From positions 650,783 through 714,782 of the forward strand of contig NZ_KL407337.1 in the NCBI RefSeq assembly GCF_000706645.1: 64,000 bases of DNA. Reading direction: 5' to 3'. Made by a program: the position numbers and the translations under genes. Source of the stretch: Bartonella rochalimae ATCC BAA-1498. Its GTDB lineage: Bacteria; Pseudomonadota; Alphaproteobacteria; Rhizobiales; Rhizobiaceae. The notes beneath the pieces are model-generated. The model saw nothing but the letters and a program-made list of their open reading frames with translations. It was not told the DNA's origin and made no database searches. Below, one piece after another: positions 1 to 10,571 of the stretch; the first letter of the stretch is position 1, and each line of letters starts with the position of its first letter.

Positions 1-55
1 AGCGAAAATTATGCTTGAGCTTATTCAAGCAAGTGGAAAGGTAAATAAGGAATAA
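1..55 (+). CDS. 3' end of a gene lying upstream of der (partial)
   Basis: An open frame runs from the window edge to a TAA at 53-55, encoding a C-terminal tail that includes [11 protein letters not shown]. The der start lies 4 bases after the stop, so the two are probably co-transcribed and the AAGGAA just before this stop serves as the der ribosome binding site. In rhizobial relatives the gene before der is usually a membrane-anchored tetratricopeptide (YfgM-like) protein. A helical tail of this kind would fit, but 17 residues cannot prove it. Confidence 0.5.
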   Translation, partial: AKIMLELIQASGKVNKE

Positions 56-59
56 ATTG

Positions 60-1493
60 ATGAGCCTTACCATTGCTATAGTTGGTCGACCTAATGTTGG
101 GAAATCAACACTATTTAATCGTTTGGTTGGACAAAAGTTGGCTCTCGTTGATGATCAACCAGGCGTAACCCGTGATCGACGTATCCACTCAGCTAAGCTT
201 CAGGATCTACATTTTGATGTTATTGATACAGCAGGGTTAGAAGAAGCAGATAACCATACACTTGAAGGACGTATGCGTGCTCAGACAAAAATTGCCATTG
301 ATGAAGCAGATCTTATTTTATTTGTTCTTGATGCTAAAAGCGGAATAACACCAAGTGATCTGGACTTTTCTTCACTCATTCGTAAATCAGGAAAACCAAT
401 CGTACTTGTTTCCAACAAATCTGAGTCAAAAACAGCAATAGCAGGAGAATATGAAGCATGGTCATTAGGATTGGGTGAACCTTGCCCAATATCAGCTGAA
501 CATGGTCATGGTCTTTCTGACCTTCGTGATGCTATTGTAGCGGCTATTGGTGCAGATAAAGTTTTTAATCTGAGGCAAGAAAAAGAAAAAACTTATACTA
601 CTGCACAGATTTCATCTATTAGCGATAATATTGATAACACAGTAGAAGAAGATCCTGTTTACGATGAAAAAAAAACCATACGGATAGCAGTTGTTGGTCG
701 TCCAAATACAGGGAAATCAACACTTATTAATAGCATGTTGAAACAAGATCGCTTACTGACAGGGCCTGAAGCTGGTATTACTCGCGATTCTATTTCTGTA
801 GATTGGGAATGGAATAATCGTCGCATTAAACTTTTTGATACTGCAGGTTTGCGTCGAAAATCAAAAGTTCAAGAAAAATTAGAAAGACTTTCTGTTGTGG
901 ATTCCTTACGTGCAATCCGTTTCGCGGAAGTTGTTGTAATTGTTTTTGATGCAACGACATCTTTTGAAAAACAAGATTTACAAATTTCTGATCTTGTGAT
1001 TCGTGAAGGACGTGTTCCTATCATTGCTTTTAACAAATGGGATCTTATTGAAAATCGTCATGAAGCATTAAATACTTTATATGAAAAATGTACTCGCCTT
1101 CTTCCTCAAGTGCGTGGCTTAAGAGCCGTTCCTTTATCAGGTCTATATGGTCAAGGAATTAATAAATTGATGGAAAATATTACGATGATGCACCGTGTAT
1201 GGAACCGTCGTATTTCTACAGGAAAACTGAACCGCTGGCTTGAAACGATGATTATTAATTATCCACCACCCGCCGTTTCTGGACGTCGACTTAAGGTTAA
1301 ATACATAACACAAGTTAAGACACGGCCTCCTGGATTTGTTATTTCTTGTTCAAAATCAGAAGAAATGCCTCAATCATATTTGCGTTATCTTTCTAATGGA
1401 CTGCGAGACAAATTTGATATGCAAGGTGTACCAATTCGTCTATCTTTGCGAACATCCGATAATCCTTTTGCAAAACAAGCAAAAAAGAAGTGA
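60..1493 (+). CDS. der: Ribosome biogenesis GTPase Der (EngA)
   Basis: Double-GTPase that acts in late assembly of the 50S ribosomal subunit. Two complete G domains are visible: the first P-loop GRPNVGKST near residues 9-17 with DTAG near 57, and the second P-loop GRPNTGKST near residue 215 followed by [12 protein letters not shown] and NKWD. A C-terminal KH-like domain fills about the last 90 residues and ends in a lysine-rich tail. The first domain has NKSE in place of NKxD, a form I recall from alphaproteobacterial Der. An in-frame TTG sits at 57, but the adjacent ATG at 60 is the better start, giving 477 residues, the usual family length. Confidence 0.97.
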   Translation: MSLTIAIVGRPNVGKSTLFNRLVGQKLALVDDQPGVTRDRRIHSAKLQDLHFDVIDTAGLEEADNHTLEGRMRAQTKIAIDEADLILFVLDAKSGITPSDLDFSSLIRKSGKPIVLVSNKSESKTAIAGEYEAWSLGLGEPCPISAEHGHGLSDLRDAIVAAIGADKVFNLRQEKEKTYTTAQISSISDNIDNTVEEDPVYDEKKTIRIAVVGRPNTGKSTLINSMLKQDRLLTGPEAGITRDSISVDWEWNNRRIKLFDTAGLRRKSKVQEKLERLSVVDSLRAIRFAEVVVIVFDATTSFEKQDLQISDLVIREGRVPIIAFNKWDLIENRHEALNTLYEKCTRLLPQVRGLRAVPLSGLYGQGINKLMENITMMHRVWNRRISTGKLNRWLETMIINYPPPAVSGRRLKVKYITQVKTRPPGFVISCSKSEEMPQSYLRYLSNGLRDKFDMQGVPIRLSLRTSDNPFAKQAKKK

Positions 1494-1510
1494 TTTTCTT
1501 TTACATATTG

Positions 1511-1571
1511 TTTAATTTTATAAAATTAAAAATCGATATTCGATCACTTATTATCAAAAATAAGTGTTTGT
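1511..1571 (+). terminator. Palindrome and stem-loop after der
   Basis: A perfect 20-bp AT-only palindrome occupies 1511-1530. It is followed by an 8-bp stem at 1545-1552 (CACTTATT) pairing with 1559-1566 around a 6-base loop, then TTTG. The stem-loop is the only candidate terminator between der and the ATP synthase operon. Its U-tract is weak. Confidence 0.4.
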
Positions 1572-1771
1572 GAATCTGTTGAAATTTAAGATATGATATT
1601 TGTTTTATTTGATTTTCTACCTAATAAAATAAATTTTAGATGTTTTTATTTATATACAAAAATCTTTGTGGTAGAGCTCTTTTGAGGACTTGACGAATAA
1701 ATCTGACAGCAATATGCTAAATAAAGTCTAATACAGTGTATTTTAACCTTTTTTTGATTAAGGAGCCAATT

Positions 1772-2197
1772 ATGGCGAAGGGCGATGAACCCGATATGCC
1801 ACAAAATGATGTTGAGAGACGCAAACACAAACGAGTCTCTTCTCTTTATTCAGAAGATTTAGAATGTCGTAGTCGGAATTTAGAGTTAGCTTTAATCAGT
1901 AAAAAAATATTAACGAAAGAGCAGTCTAAAGTCGGAGGACAAGAGCAACAAAAAAAAATGGCATATGCTGTTAAGTTGTCAAGTGAATTTCTGGCAAATA
2001 TTATCGTAGGAGCTGTTTTAGGATTTGGGTTTGATAAATTAGTAGGTTCGTTACCATGGGGATTAGTATTTTTTCTTTTTCTTGGATTCGTTGCTGGTAT
2101 ACTAAGTGTTCTTCGGTCTGTAAAATATATTGCTCCCAGTCGATTAGAACAACGTAGGACTTTGCAACAAAGTAAAGAAGATAATAAAGAGGTTTAA
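1772..2197 (+). CDS. atpI: ATP synthase protein I (AtpI)
   Basis: Small membrane protein encoded first in F0 operons and thought to help c-ring assembly or Mg handling. The protein has a charged N-terminal region of about 65 residues with a KHKR cluster, then two hydrophobic segments near residues 70-90 ([16 protein letters not shown]) and 98-118, and a basic tail. The longer open frame begins at 1736, but the ATG at 1772 follows an AAGGAG at 1760-1765 and starts the family-typical MAKGDEPD, so I take 141 residues. The stop is 2 bases before the atpB start, showing tight operon packing. Confidence 0.9.
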   Translation: MAKGDEPDMPQNDVERRKHKRVSSLYSEDLECRSRNLELALISKKILTKEQSKVGGQEQQKKMAYAVKLSSEFLANIIVGAVLGFGFDKLVGSLPWGLVFFLFLGFVAGILSVLRSVKYIAPSRLEQRRTLQQSKEDNKEV

Positions 2198-2199
2198 AA

Positions 2200-2958
2200 G
2201 TGACATCGCACGCTCCGGATCCTATACATCAATTCGAGGTTTCACGATTGATTAATATTTCCATTGGAAACATGGATTTGTCATTTACAAATGTATCATT
2301 TTTTATCGTTTTGACAGTTATTCTCTCTTCATTATTTCTTTTCATTTCATCATCAAGTCGACGATTAGTTCCAACACGAATGCAATCTGTTTCCGAAATG
2401 CTTTATGAATTTGTGGCATCAACTTTGCGAGAATCATCTGGTACACAGGGAATGCAATTTTTTCCTTTAGTTTTTTCGTTATTCGTTTTTGTTCTTATTG
2501 CTAATTTTATTGGTTTATTCCCTTATTTTTATACAATTACTTCTCAGATTGTAATTACTTTTTCGTTAGCAATGTTGGTAATTTTAACGGTAATTGGGTA
2601 CGGTTTTTATAAACATGGGTTAAATTTCTTAAAACTCTTTGTTCCTAGTGGTGTTCCTGTGATCGTACTGCCTTTAGTTACAATGATTGAGATTATCTCT
2701 TTTTTATCTCGTCCTATTAGTCTTTCATTTCGTCTGTTTGCTAATATGCTTGCAGGTCATATTACACTTAAAGTATTTTCTGGCTTCATTGTTTCAATGG
2801 TTGGGGTTGGAATCATAGGTTTGGGCGGTGCAATTTTATCACTTGCTATGACTGTAGCAATTACGGCTCTTGAATTTTTGGTTGCTTTTCTTCAAGCTTA
2901 TGTTTTTACAGTTCTAACTTGTATGTATATTAATGATGCAGTCCATCCAGGACATTAA
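2200..2958 (+). CDS. atpB: F0F1 ATP synthase subunit a
   Basis: Proton-channel subunit of the F0 motor in the inner membrane. The sequence shows about six hydrophobic segments and the signature [12 protein letters not shown] in the penultimate helices, where Arg178 is the essential arginine facing the c ring. Length of 252 residues is normal for rhizobia. The start is GTG at 2200, supported by AAGAGG ending 8 bases upstream and by the 2-base gap after atpI. The F1 genes (atpHAGDC) are not nearby, which agrees with the split ATP synthase loci of alphaproteobacteria. Confidence 0.97.
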   Translation: MTSHAPDPIHQFEVSRLINISIGNMDLSFTNVSFFIVLTVILSSLFLFISSSSRRLVPTRMQSVSEMLYEFVASTLRESSGTQGMQFFPLVFSLFVFVLIANFIGLFPYFYTITSQIVITFSLAMLVILTVIGYGFYKHGLNFLKLFVPSGVPVIVLPLVTMIEIISFLSRPISLSFRLFANMLAGHITLKVFSGFIVSMVGVGIIGLGGAILSLAMTVAITALEFLVAFLQAYVFTVLTCMYINDAVHPGH

Positions 2959-3012
2959 TAAAACCGACGGATTTCCGTCAAATTATGCAATTTCGTTTTA
3001 AAGGAGAATGAT

Positions 3013-3243
3013 ATGGAATTAGTACTTGCAGCAAAATATATTGGAGCTGGTCTTGCTTGCTTTGGTATGGCTGGAACCGCATTAGGTCTTGGAAATATTT
3101 TTGGAAGCTACCTTTCTGGTGCTTTACGAAATCCATCAGCAGCAGATAGTCAATTTGGTCGTTTAGTATTTGGTTTTGCTGTTACAGAAGCTTTAGGTAT
3201 TTTTTCATTGCTTATTGCTCTTTTACTGCTTTTCGCCGTCTAA
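3013..3243 (+). CDS. atpE: F0F1 ATP synthase subunit c
   Basis: Proteolipid that forms the rotating ring of F0. The 76 residues form two transmembrane helices joined by the polar loop RNP (residues 39-41). The proton-carrying carboxylate is Glu59 in FAVTEALG. A good AAGGAG lies upstream at 3001-3005. Between this gene and the b' gene are 140 bases with a weak 5-bp inverted repeat, which might modulate the ratio of c to b subunits; that role is inference only. Confidence 0.97.
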   Translation: MELVLAAKYIGAGLACFGMAGTALGLGNIFGSYLSGALRNPSAADSQFGRLVFGFAVTEALGIFSLLIALLLLFAV

Positions 3244-3383
3244 TTACCTTCAAAAAAGCATGTCTGTTTTATAAATTATTTGAGAACAGGTACAATTTTT
3301 AGTTCTTAAATAAAAAGAAAGTTACTGCTTATCAGAAACTTTGATTTAATAGAGACAGAGTGATTATTTCGAAGGAAAATAAA

Positions 3384-4016
3384 ATGTTAATTGCCAGCAA
3401 TGATGTAGAAGATACTAAAATGCCAGATCATTTTGATGATGGGACAGAATTTGATCATGATAATACTGAAATGCCAGAGTGTCATGATGGTAAGGGAGAG
3501 CTTAATAGTATTACGGAGCATGCGAGTCGTACCTTTCCACCTTTCGATTTTGTGTATTTTGGTTCGCATTTTCTTTGGTTAGCTATTTCTTTTGGATTTT
3601 TTTATCTCTTCATTTCTCGTGTAATCGTACCACGTATCGGTAGTGTTATTGAAACACGTAGAGATCGAATTGTTTCCGATTTAGATCAGGCAATGCGGAT
3701 GAAACAAGAAGCGGATACTGTAATTGAAATTTGCGAAAAGAAATTAGCAGAAGCTCGTTTAGAAGCAAAAACTATAATACAGGTAGCAAATAATGAAATT
3801 AAATTAAAAGCTGAGCTCCAGCGAGAAAAAATCGAAGCAGCTTTGGAGAAAGAATTAGAAGATGCTGAAAATAAAATAAAAAAGATTCAAAACAAAGCAA
3901 TGCAAAATGTTAATTTAATCGCAGAAGAAATTGCTTTTGAAATCATTAAGAAGTTAATTGATGTTGATATTAGTAAGAAATCTATTAGTTCAGCTATTAA
4001 AGCTGTAAGTCATTAA
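3384..4016 (+). CDS. atpF2: F0F1 ATP synthase subunit b' with acidic/His N-terminal extension
   Basis: Half of the heterodimeric peripheral stalk that photosynthetic and alphaproteobacterial ATP synthases use in place of a b homodimer. One membrane helix spans about residues 60-82 and is followed by a long charged coiled coil (90-195). Residues 10-38 form an unusual extension rich in Asp, Glu and His with one Cys, containing two related pieces starting KMPDHFDDG and EMPECHDGK. The frame opens at a GTG at 3360, but the ATG at 3384 follows GAAGGA at 8 bases and is preferred (210 residues). Confidence 0.9.
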   Translation: MLIASNDVEDTKMPDHFDDGTEFDHDNTEMPECHDGKGELNSITEHASRTFPPFDFVYFGSHFLWLAISFGFFYLFISRVIVPRIGSVIETRRDRIVSDLDQAMRMKQEADTVIEICEKKLAEARLEAKTIIQVANNEIKLKAELQREKIEAALEKELEDAENKIKKIQNKAMQNVNLIAEEIAFEIIKKLIDVDISKKSISSAIKAVSH

Positions 4017-4027
4017 GGATTGCGGAA

Positions 4028-4522
4028 ATGACTGATACATTTTGGGCTTTTATTGGATTAGTTCTTTTTTTGGCTCTTTTAGTCTATTTTGAAGTTCCCA
4101 ATGCAATAATACGTAAACTTGATACACGTGCCAAACACATTAAAGATGAACTTGATGAAGCTCTTCGTCTTCGTGAAGAGGCACAGAAAGTGCTTGCTGA
4201 ATATCAGCGTAAACATTTGGAAATAGAAAAAGAAACACAAGAGATAATTGCTGATGCTAAAGATAAAGTTGAAGCTATGCTTTCTGAAACTCGCATAAAA
4301 ACAGAGGAATATATAAAAAATCACAGTCGGTTAGTGGAACAAAAAATTGCTCAAGCTGAAGCAAATGCAATTCGGACGCTTTCTTCAACTGCTGTTGATT
4401 TAGCAATCTCTGCCATAAATAGACTTCTTATGAAAGAATTAGATGCTGAACAAGCTAATAGCTTGATTAAAGAGCCTCTTGTTAAAGAATCTCTAAAAAA
4501 GATTGAAACATATTTTAATTGA
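4028..4522 (+). CDS. atpF: F0F1 ATP synthase subunit b
   Basis: Second peripheral-stalk subunit, linking the F0 a subunit to F1. The protein of 164 residues has an N-terminal membrane helix (about 5-25) and then a charged coiled coil running to the end. It lies 11 bases after the b' gene and closes the F0 operon. In rhizobial relatives rnhB commonly follows here; in this window a gene-free stretch follows instead. Confidence 0.95.
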   Translation: MTDTFWAFIGLVLFLALLVYFEVPNAIIRKLDTRAKHIKDELDEALRLREEAQKVLAEYQRKHLEIEKETQEIIADAKDKVEAMLSETRIKTEEYIKNHSRLVEQKIAQAEANAIRTLSSTAVDLAISAINRLLMKELDAEQANSLIKEPLVKESLKKIETYFN

Positions 4523-4567
4523 TATGTTTTTATTAGCATTTTTTAAAATATTTAAAATAGATATTGT

Positions 4568-4602
4568 CCTTGTTAATTATCAAGGTTATTTTTGGCTTTT
4601 TA
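4568..4602 (+). terminator. Weak terminator after the F0 operon
   Basis: A 5-bp stem, CCTTG (4568-4572) with CAAGG (4581-4585), encloses an 8-base loop and is followed by a T-rich stretch up to 4602. It lies 45 bases past the atpF stop. The short stem makes the call uncertain. Confidence 0.35.
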
Positions 4603-5697
4603 GATATATCATTGAGGTAAAATCTGTTCTATCATCAACAGAATCTTAAGAGAAAAATTACTTTATAAATCATTAAGTTGAGCTAATAAAAAAGCAATTG
4701 ATCGTTTGATTTTTACTTATTTCAATTTTATCACAAATTTTAAAATAAGTAAGGTAATGATTAATTTAAATCTTGCTTTATGACTAGAAATTTCTAGTTT
4801 AAATAACAAAGCGCTTTAATCTGATTAATAATAAAAGCTTTATTTGCCACAAGTGTGATATAAGAGCTCAATACTAAAGACCTCTCTTTTGAAAAAGAGA
4901 AATACTCTTAATTCAGAAAATAATATTAAAATTAGAGTTTTAATCATAGCCTTATAAAAAAGCATTTTATAATGCGCATCAGCTACTACGTGAACATTAG
5001 AAGTGAAATCCAAATTTACTAGATAAAACCATTTTAATAATATTCTTTTACCAATGGCAAAATCTTATAATCTTAGTCAATTTTTATCAAGTCAAGATAG
5101 AAACGACCATCTTACAATAGGCATTAAAGTGAGCAATTATAATATAGCATTATAATTTATTTATTATAATAAGAAAAAGTAGTATCTCCTTGGCTCACAG
5201 ATTATAAACATTTAATACATTAAACATTAAGTTACTACATACAAAAAAAGATATCTTATATCTAAAAACCTGCAATCCAAAATATGAACTTCTAGAAGAA
5301 ATCAAATAATAACTAATAATTATAAACTTTATTGTACTAGAGTTCCTAAAGACTTCAGAAATATAAAAGAAGGTAACTTCAGTAAGTTTTTCTAAAGTAA
5401 AAAGCTACCACACAAAAGCAATTGCTTGATCTATTCCAAACTAGCATCTATGAAGATAACAAAATTTTAAAAGTATGTAAATTTCCAGAAACATTAAAAT
5501 TGATAAAAGAGCTAAGATAGTAGTCCTAAGGTTATAAAAATTCAGATTTACCACAAAACTATATTTGTGATAATGTGTAGCTTTGTGAGATATTATATTT
5601 TGTGGAAAAAAGCTACTCTATAAGAAAATAAAATTATTAATCAATGACAGAGATTATATCGAAATAAACATGAAAAGCGATCATCTCAATATGAAAA
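4603..5697. other. Gene-free AT-rich stretch, possibly eroded coding sequence
   Basis: No gene of usual length on either strand. There is a perfect 16-bp palindrome at 4783-4798 and three copies of the 8-mer ATTATAAT between about 5137 and 5170. A 33-codon ATG frame lies at 5054-5155 without a clear ribosome binding site. On the plus strand from about 5338 to 5578 there are protein-like open stretches broken by stops (for example VPKDFRNIKEGNFSKFF, then LLDLFQTSIYEDNKILK, then GYKNSDLPQNYI). This looks like a decayed gene, but I cannot name it. Confidence 0.35.
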
Positions 5698-7053
5698 TCA
5701 TCCTTCAAAAATGCTTTTATCCGTTGTATGCAATATCTGACTTGTCATAGTTCCAGCTAACATTGAGCCATTTACGTTAAGAGCCGTACGGCCCATATCA
5801 ATTAGAGGTTCAACAGAAATGAGTACAGCTAACAAAGTAACAGGAAGTCCCATAATTGGTAAAACAATTAATGCGGCAAAAATGGCTCCTCCTCCAACAC
5901 CAGCAACACCAATAGAACTTAATGTTACAACACCAACAAGGGTAGCTATCCAGAGAGGATCGAAAGAGTTAATGCCAACAGAAGGGGCTATCATAGTCGC
6001 GAGCATTGCTGGATAAAGTCCTGCACAACCATTTTGACCAATTGTTGCACCAAAAGAAGCGGCAAAACTTGCAATTGTCTGCGGGACACCAATCCATTGA
6101 GTTTGTGCCTCGATATTCAGAGGAATACTAGCAGCACTTGAACGACTACTAAAAGCGAATGTTAAAACGGGAAAAACTTTTTTGAAAAAACGGAATGGAT
6201 TAATACCTGAGATACTCAGTAATATACCATGAATTGCAAACATAAGGGTAATGCCAACATAAGAAATAACAATAAAAACCAGTAATTTTAAAATATCTGC
6301 AGCATTTGAAGTTGCTCCTACCTTAGTCATTAGAGCAAAAACACCGTAAGGTGTTAAAGAAATTATAATACGCACTAATCGCATAACCCAAGACTGCATA
6401 ATTTGAATCAATAAAAGGACTTTCTCCCCTTTATCCGGTTCATCCTTTTTTAAAAGAATAGCCGCTGCTCCTAAAAAAGCTGAAAAAATAACAACGCTAA
6501 TAATTGATGTAGGCTTTGTTTCTATTAACTCAGCGAATAAGTTTTGAGGAATAAATGATAAAATCAACTTTGGTATACTGATATTTTCAAGCTGAGAAAT
6601 ATGGCTTCCAAGAAGAGTAGATATATCTTCTCCTTTATGTACTAGACTACTTGCAGTGAGTCCGAAGAAATTAACAATAAAGATACCAATCAATGCAGAA
6701 AAAGATGTCGTTAAAAGGAGTATTGAAATTGTTATTATGCCAATTCTACCAACAGCATAAATAGAATGTAAATGTGCTACTGCAGAAACAATAGAAACAA
6801 AAACCAATGGTATAACAATCATTTTTAATAACGATATATATCCATCGCCAACAATGTTAAACCATTCAACAGACTCTAATAGAATAGGATTGCCTTCCTT
6901 ATAAATAATCTGCAAAATACTACCAAAAATTAAACCAACTATAAGACCTAGTATAACTTGCAATGTAAGATTTTTTTTAATTTTTTTGTAATGGAAAAGA
7001 CATAACAAAAAAACAATAAATAAAAATAAATTAATAAAAAAACTAAATGTCAT
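5698..7053 (-). CDS. tcyP: L-cystine symporter TcyP (dicarboxylate/amino acid:cation symporter family)
   Basis: Inner-membrane carrier expected to import L-cystine with cations. The protein of 451 residues has about nine hydrophobic segments. It matches Escherichia coli TcyP (YdjN) closely in the parts I remember: [61 protein letters not shown], and the C-terminal [19 protein letters not shown]. The serine-rich SSRSSAAS stretch is the substrate hairpin typical of this fold. The gene stands alone on the minus strand, with an AT-rich 293-base leader region before mutT. Confidence 0.92.
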   Translation of the reverse strand: MTFSFFINLFLFIVFLLCLFHYKKIKKNLTLQVILGLIVGLIFGSILQIIYKEGNPILLESVEWFNIVGDGYISLLKMIVIPLVFVSIVSAVAHLHSIYAVGRIGIITISILLLTTSFSALIGIFIVNFFGLTASSLVHKGEDISTLLGSHISQLENISIPKLILSFIPQNLFAELIETKPTSIISVVIFSAFLGAAAILLKKDEPDKGEKVLLLIQIMQSWVMRLVRIIISLTPYGVFALMTKVGATSNAADILKLLVFIVISYVGITLMFAIHGILLSISGINPFRFFKKVFPVLTFAFSSRSSAASIPLNIEAQTQWIGVPQTIASFAASFGATIGQNGCAGLYPAMLATMIAPSVGINSFDPLWIATLVGVVTLSSIGVAGVGGGAIFAALIVLPIMGLPVTLLAVLISVEPLIDMGRTALNVNGSMLAGTMTSQILHTTDKSIFEG

Positions 7054-7346
7054 TATTTATTCCTAGTATTATTTTTTTTAAATTTAAAAATATTTTTTAT
7101 CTACAAATAATTTATTTCTAATAATTATTTTATCTAAAATAACGTAACTTAATAAAAATAAATGTACGCACAATAACTCTCGTAATCCAACGCAAAACAC
7201 TGCACAATCAAATGTGCAAAAATAATCAAACAATTTATCTCAAAGGCCTTACTTTTAAAATACAACCACTTAAGATTCCTTGATCAGAAAATATTTAGTA
7301 CAAGAAATTTCCCATTGTTTATAAATATTTTCTCTTTATCAGAATA

Positions 7347-7760
7347 TTAAAGAACAAAATTTTTTAGAGCTTGAATCAATGGCTTATCAGCATCAGGCAT
7401 AGAATATTCATCAAGACTGCTCATGCAAACCCATTCTAAATTTTGTCCTTCTCGTCCTTTTGGAACGCCCTCATAACGGTGGCAAATATACAATGGCATT
7501 AACAGGTGAAAGGTTTCATAATTATGGCTTGCAAATGTTAAGGGTAATAAATTATCCTGCCGAACATGAATACCAAGCTCTTCTGCTAACTCACGAATTA
7601 ACGATGTCTCTGGCGTTTCACCATTTTCAATTTTTCCACCGGGAAATTCCCATAAACCAGCTAGCGATTTTCCTTGAGGCCGTTGCGCAAGCAACACTCG
7701 ATTATCATGGTCTAATAAAGCACATGCAACAACAAGAAGGAGTGAATTTTTTATATGCAT
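7347..7760 (-). CDS. mutT: 8-oxo-dGTP diphosphatase MutT (Nudix hydrolase)
   Basis: Nudix hydrolase that removes oxidised dGTP from the nucleotide pool. The full Nudix box spans residues 42-64 in the pattern G-x5-E-x7-RELAEELG. The WEFPGGK stretch before it and the C-terminal WVCMSSLDEY are typical of MutT. The open frame begins at 7793, but the ATG at 7760 (MHIKNSLLLV) gives the usual 137 residues. Its position directly downstream of argJ on the same strand is the common rhizobial order, which supports MutT over another Nudix family. Confidence 0.85.
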   Translation of the reverse strand: MHIKNSLLLVVACALLDHDNRVLLAQRPQGKSLAGLWEFPGGKIENGETPETSLIRELAEELGIHVRQDNLLPLTFASHNYETFHLLMPLYICHRYEGVPKGREGQNLEWVCMSSLDEYSMPDADKPLIQALKNFVL

Positions 7761-7892
7761 ACTATGACCAAAAGAATAATAGATAACTATCATTCTTGCT
7801 ATTGTAAAGCCCTATTCCAGAATAAACAACTAAATATCCAGTATTCTTTAAAAGTATATAAATACTAAATATTCGAGTTTATATTTTATGAA

Positions 7893-9131
7893 TCAACTTC
7901 TATAATCACCATTAATCGCAACATATTCTTTTGTTAAGTCACAAGACCAAATTGTTGCTTTTCCGCTTCCAAGACCAATATCAACACAAATTTTAATATG
8001 TTGACCTTTCATATAAGCACTCACTGCTTCCTCATTATAATGAGGATCACGTTCACCATTAACAGCCAAACGATGTTCACCAAACCAAATTTTTAATCGA
8101 TCACGATCTGCTTCAACACCTGCCTTACCAATCGCCATAACAACTCTTCCCCAATTAGCGTCTTCGCCTGCAATAGCTGTTTTTACAAGTGGTGAATTTG
8201 CAATTGATAAAGCAATAGTCTTAGCAGCACTATTTGTTGTAGCACCAATAACAGATACCTCAATTAAATGACGAGCTCCTTCACCATCACAAACAACTTG
8301 TAATGCAAGTTCGTGCAAAAGCTCACGCAGGTGCTTTACAAATATCCAATAACGAGGATCTGATTGGCTTGTCAAACAAGGAAGGCAACTCTTCGCTTTT
8401 CCTGTTGTGAAGATCATTAATGTATCAGACGTCGAAGTATCACTATCAACAGTAATTGAATTAAAAGTTTCCTGAACAGCCTCTGATAACATCATTTGGA
8501 GTATATCTGAAGAAATCGCTGCATCGCTTACCACAAAAGAAAGCATCGTTGCCATATCTGGTGCAATCATACCAGCACCTTTTGCAATCCCATTAATAGT
8601 AACAAGCTCTCCCCCAAAGTCAAATTGACGCGTTGCAAGTTTTGGAAACGTATCAGTTGTCATAATAGCTTTCGCAGCTTCTAACCAGCATCCCTCCTCT
8701 GCTGTAGAAGCCATATCAGGTAAAAGATTTAAAATACAAGCCTCATCCATTGGCTCACCAATAACACCCGTAGAAGCTATAAAAATTTCATCTTCTCTCG
8801 CTTTCAAAATACTAGATGCAGAATGAACTATTGCATTTGTCGTCTGCTTACCTTTGTGCCCCGTAAAAGCGTTGGCATTGCCAGAATTAACAACAAGACC
8901 TCTAGCAATCCCATGAAGAAGGGACGCACGACAATGATCTACAGCAGAAGATCTACATTTTGAACGTGTAAAAACACCTGCCACATTAGCTGGCTTATCA
9001 AATACAATTAAAAGAAGATCTGTACAATCTTTATACTTAATACCAGCTTTAGCTGTAGCTATCCGCACACCGGATAATAGTGGAAGTTCTGGTGGTTGTT
9101 TATGTGAAAAAAGCGATATTTTTACAGCCAT
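7893..9131 (-). CDS. argJ: Bifunctional ornithine acetyltransferase / N-acetylglutamate synthase
   Basis: Transfers the acetyl group from N-acetylornithine to glutamate in the cyclic arginine pathway, and also makes N-acetylglutamate from acetyl-CoA. The self-cleavage site is visible as [16 protein letters not shown], where the Thr of MATM becomes the new N terminus of the beta chain. The frame is open from 9221, overlapping the upstream gene, but starting at Met 9131 gives 412 residues, the rhizobial length. That ATG follows GGAAAAG. A second in-frame ATG at 9146 is a close alternative. Confidence 0.93.
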   Translation of the reverse strand: MAVKISLFSHKQPPELPLLSGVRIATAKAGIKYKDCTDLLLIVFDKPANVAGVFTRSKCRSSAVDHCRASLLHGIARGLVVNSGNANAFTGHKGKQTTNAIVHSASSILKAREDEIFIASTGVIGEPMDEACILNLLPDMASTAEEGCWLEAAKAIMTTDTFPKLATRQFDFGGELVTINGIAKGAGMIAPDMATMLSFVVSDAAISSDILQMMLSEAVQETFNSITVDSDTSTSDTLMIFTTGKAKSCLPCLTSQSDPRYWIFVKHLRELLHELALQVVCDGEGARHLIEVSVIGATTNSAAKTIALSIANSPLVKTAIAGEDANWGRVVMAIGKAGVEADRDRLKIWFGEHRLAVNGERDPHYNEEAVSAYMKGQHIKICVDIGLGSGKATIWSCDLTKEYVAINGDYRS

Positions 9132-9210
9132 TAAATGCTTTTCCATAAATGCAATTGAATATACTTTAATAAAAGTGCTGGGCTTTATAAAATGACCCAG
9201 CATAAAAAAA

Positions 9211-10164
9211 TTATTCCCCACCCTCTACATTGGATGTTTCACCTAGAAATGGTGCTTCATTTTCATTAAGCGATTGCATGTGTTTTGCAATATTAGAATC
9301 AGGATACTCTACATTAATCTTACCCCGTAAATCGGTAATAAGTGTTTGATAATGTTCTCTTATAAGCTGTGTACGCAATACATCCTTAACATCATCAAAG
9401 ACAGGAGGTTGTTTTAAACGACGATCCTCTATCTTAATAACATGCCAACCAAATGGACTTTCAACAGGTTTTTTAGTATATTCTCCCACCTTCAAATTAA
9501 ATGCAGCCTCTTCAAATGGCTTAACCATCTGACCGCGACTAAAATAGCCAAGATCTCCACCAACGGCAGAAGAACCATCTGTTGAGTCTTTTTTTGCAAT
9601 TTCCTCAAAGCTTTCACCTTTATTCAAACGCTTAATAACTTTTTCTGCTTCTTCTTTTGTTTTGACTAAAATATGACGCGCTTTGATTTCATCTTCTTTA
9701 GGTAAAGCAGCAATTTCCTTATCATAAAGAGCTTTCACATCAGCATCTGCAATTTTATCAACAACCATCTCTTTAAAATAAAGTTGCTGAAGAATATTAT
9801 CACGCATTATTGCCATACGTTTATCATAGGCTTCTGTCTTATCTAGACCTTTCTGCAGTGCTGCTTTAGCAAGTGCCTGCATATCTAAATACGCTTTTAA
9901 GACTGTTACACGGCGTTTTTCATCTGGAACACGAACTAAATTAGGATTTATTTCGAGTGCTAGCTCATCTAACTGCCCGGCCGTAATATTTTTCCCATCA
10001 ATCACTGCTATTACATGAGAAAGAGGAACTGGTTTTTCAGCAGCGTTCTCCAAAGTACTTAAATCATTTTTTGCAGACTTTACGCTTTCTTGAGCTATCA
10101 CACCGGCATGTATGCCAACTAATAAAGTTGAGGCCAAACATAGTACCCTAAAATTGAATCTCAT
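9211..10164 (-). CDS. Periplasmic peptidyl-prolyl isomerase (parvulin, PpiC/SurA type)
   Basis: Probably a periplasmic folding helper for outer-membrane or secreted proteins. A signal peptide covers about residues 1-24 (hydrophobic core [16 protein letters not shown], then QES). An N-terminal helical chaperone part follows, and the PpiC rotamase domain lies around residues 160-252, with [10 protein letters not shown] at its start, [12 protein letters not shown] in the middle and [10 protein letters not shown] at the end. Length of 317 residues fits the rhizobial family. It is divergent from secA with a 407-base shared regulatory region and lies just upstream of argJ. The conserved synteny with argJ is familiar from related genomes. 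Confidence 0.9.
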   Translation of the reverse strand: MRFNFRVLCLASTLLVGIHAGVIAQESVKSAKNDLSTLENAAEKPVPLSHVIAVIDGKNITAGQLDELALEINPNLVRVPDEKRRVTVLKAYLDMQALAKAALQKGLDKTEAYDKRMAIMRDNILQQLYFKEMVVDKIADADVKALYDKEIAALPKEDEIKARHILVKTKEEAEKVIKRLNKGESFEEIAKKDSTDGSSAVGGDLGYFSRGQMVKPFEEAAFNLKVGEYTKKPVESPFGWHVIKIEDRRLKQPPVFDDVKDVLRTQLIREHYQTLITDLRGKINVEYPDSNIAKHMQSLNENEAPFLGETSNVEGGE

Positions 10165-10571
10165 AAATATATTCCCTTTTTAAAATCAATGTACTTTCAA
10201 ATTTAATTTTTTTACCATAGCACTTTAAAATCTAAACATAGATAAATTTTATTTCACAAAAATAAAAAATGATCCTTCCATTTTATTACATTTTGATTCC
10301 AGATAATACAAAACATGATAATATAGAAAAATGTCACATTATACCCTAAATTACTTCATACCTTAATTATTCAAATAATATCACTAAAGTTGACACAATG
10401 GTTTTAGCCCCTTAATCTCTATTTTATAAAAAATGAAAAAACATTATACGTCAGTTACCATAAAGCACTGCATGCATCTAATTATACCAAACGTTTTAGA
10501 CGGTGCAGAGCCATAGATACAATTTAATAAACACCCATTATGGTGATAACAAATGAAAGAAAGGACCAGAA
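10165..10571. promoter_or_regulatory. Divergent promoter region between the parvulin gene and secA
   Basis: A good sigma-70-like promoter faces secA: TTGACA at 10390-10395, a 17-base spacer and TAATCT at 10413-10418. Initiation near 10425 would leave a leader of about 147 nucleotides. At the end of that leader, GACCA (10564-10568) pairs with TGGTC (10573-10577) around a GAAA loop, placing the secA start codon at the loop edge next to AAGGA. No promoter for the minus-strand gene is equally clear. Confidence 0.5.

Noticed and set aside
5137..5170. Three ATTATAAT repeats as an origin or att site
   Set aside because: Simple AT-rich palindromic octamers are expected by chance in such sequence; no DnaA boxes, integrase or duplication nearby.
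9132..9221. N-terminal extension of ArgJ overlapping the parvulin gene
   Set aside because: Extension lacks ArgJ similarity; starting at 9131 gives the family length of 412 residues.
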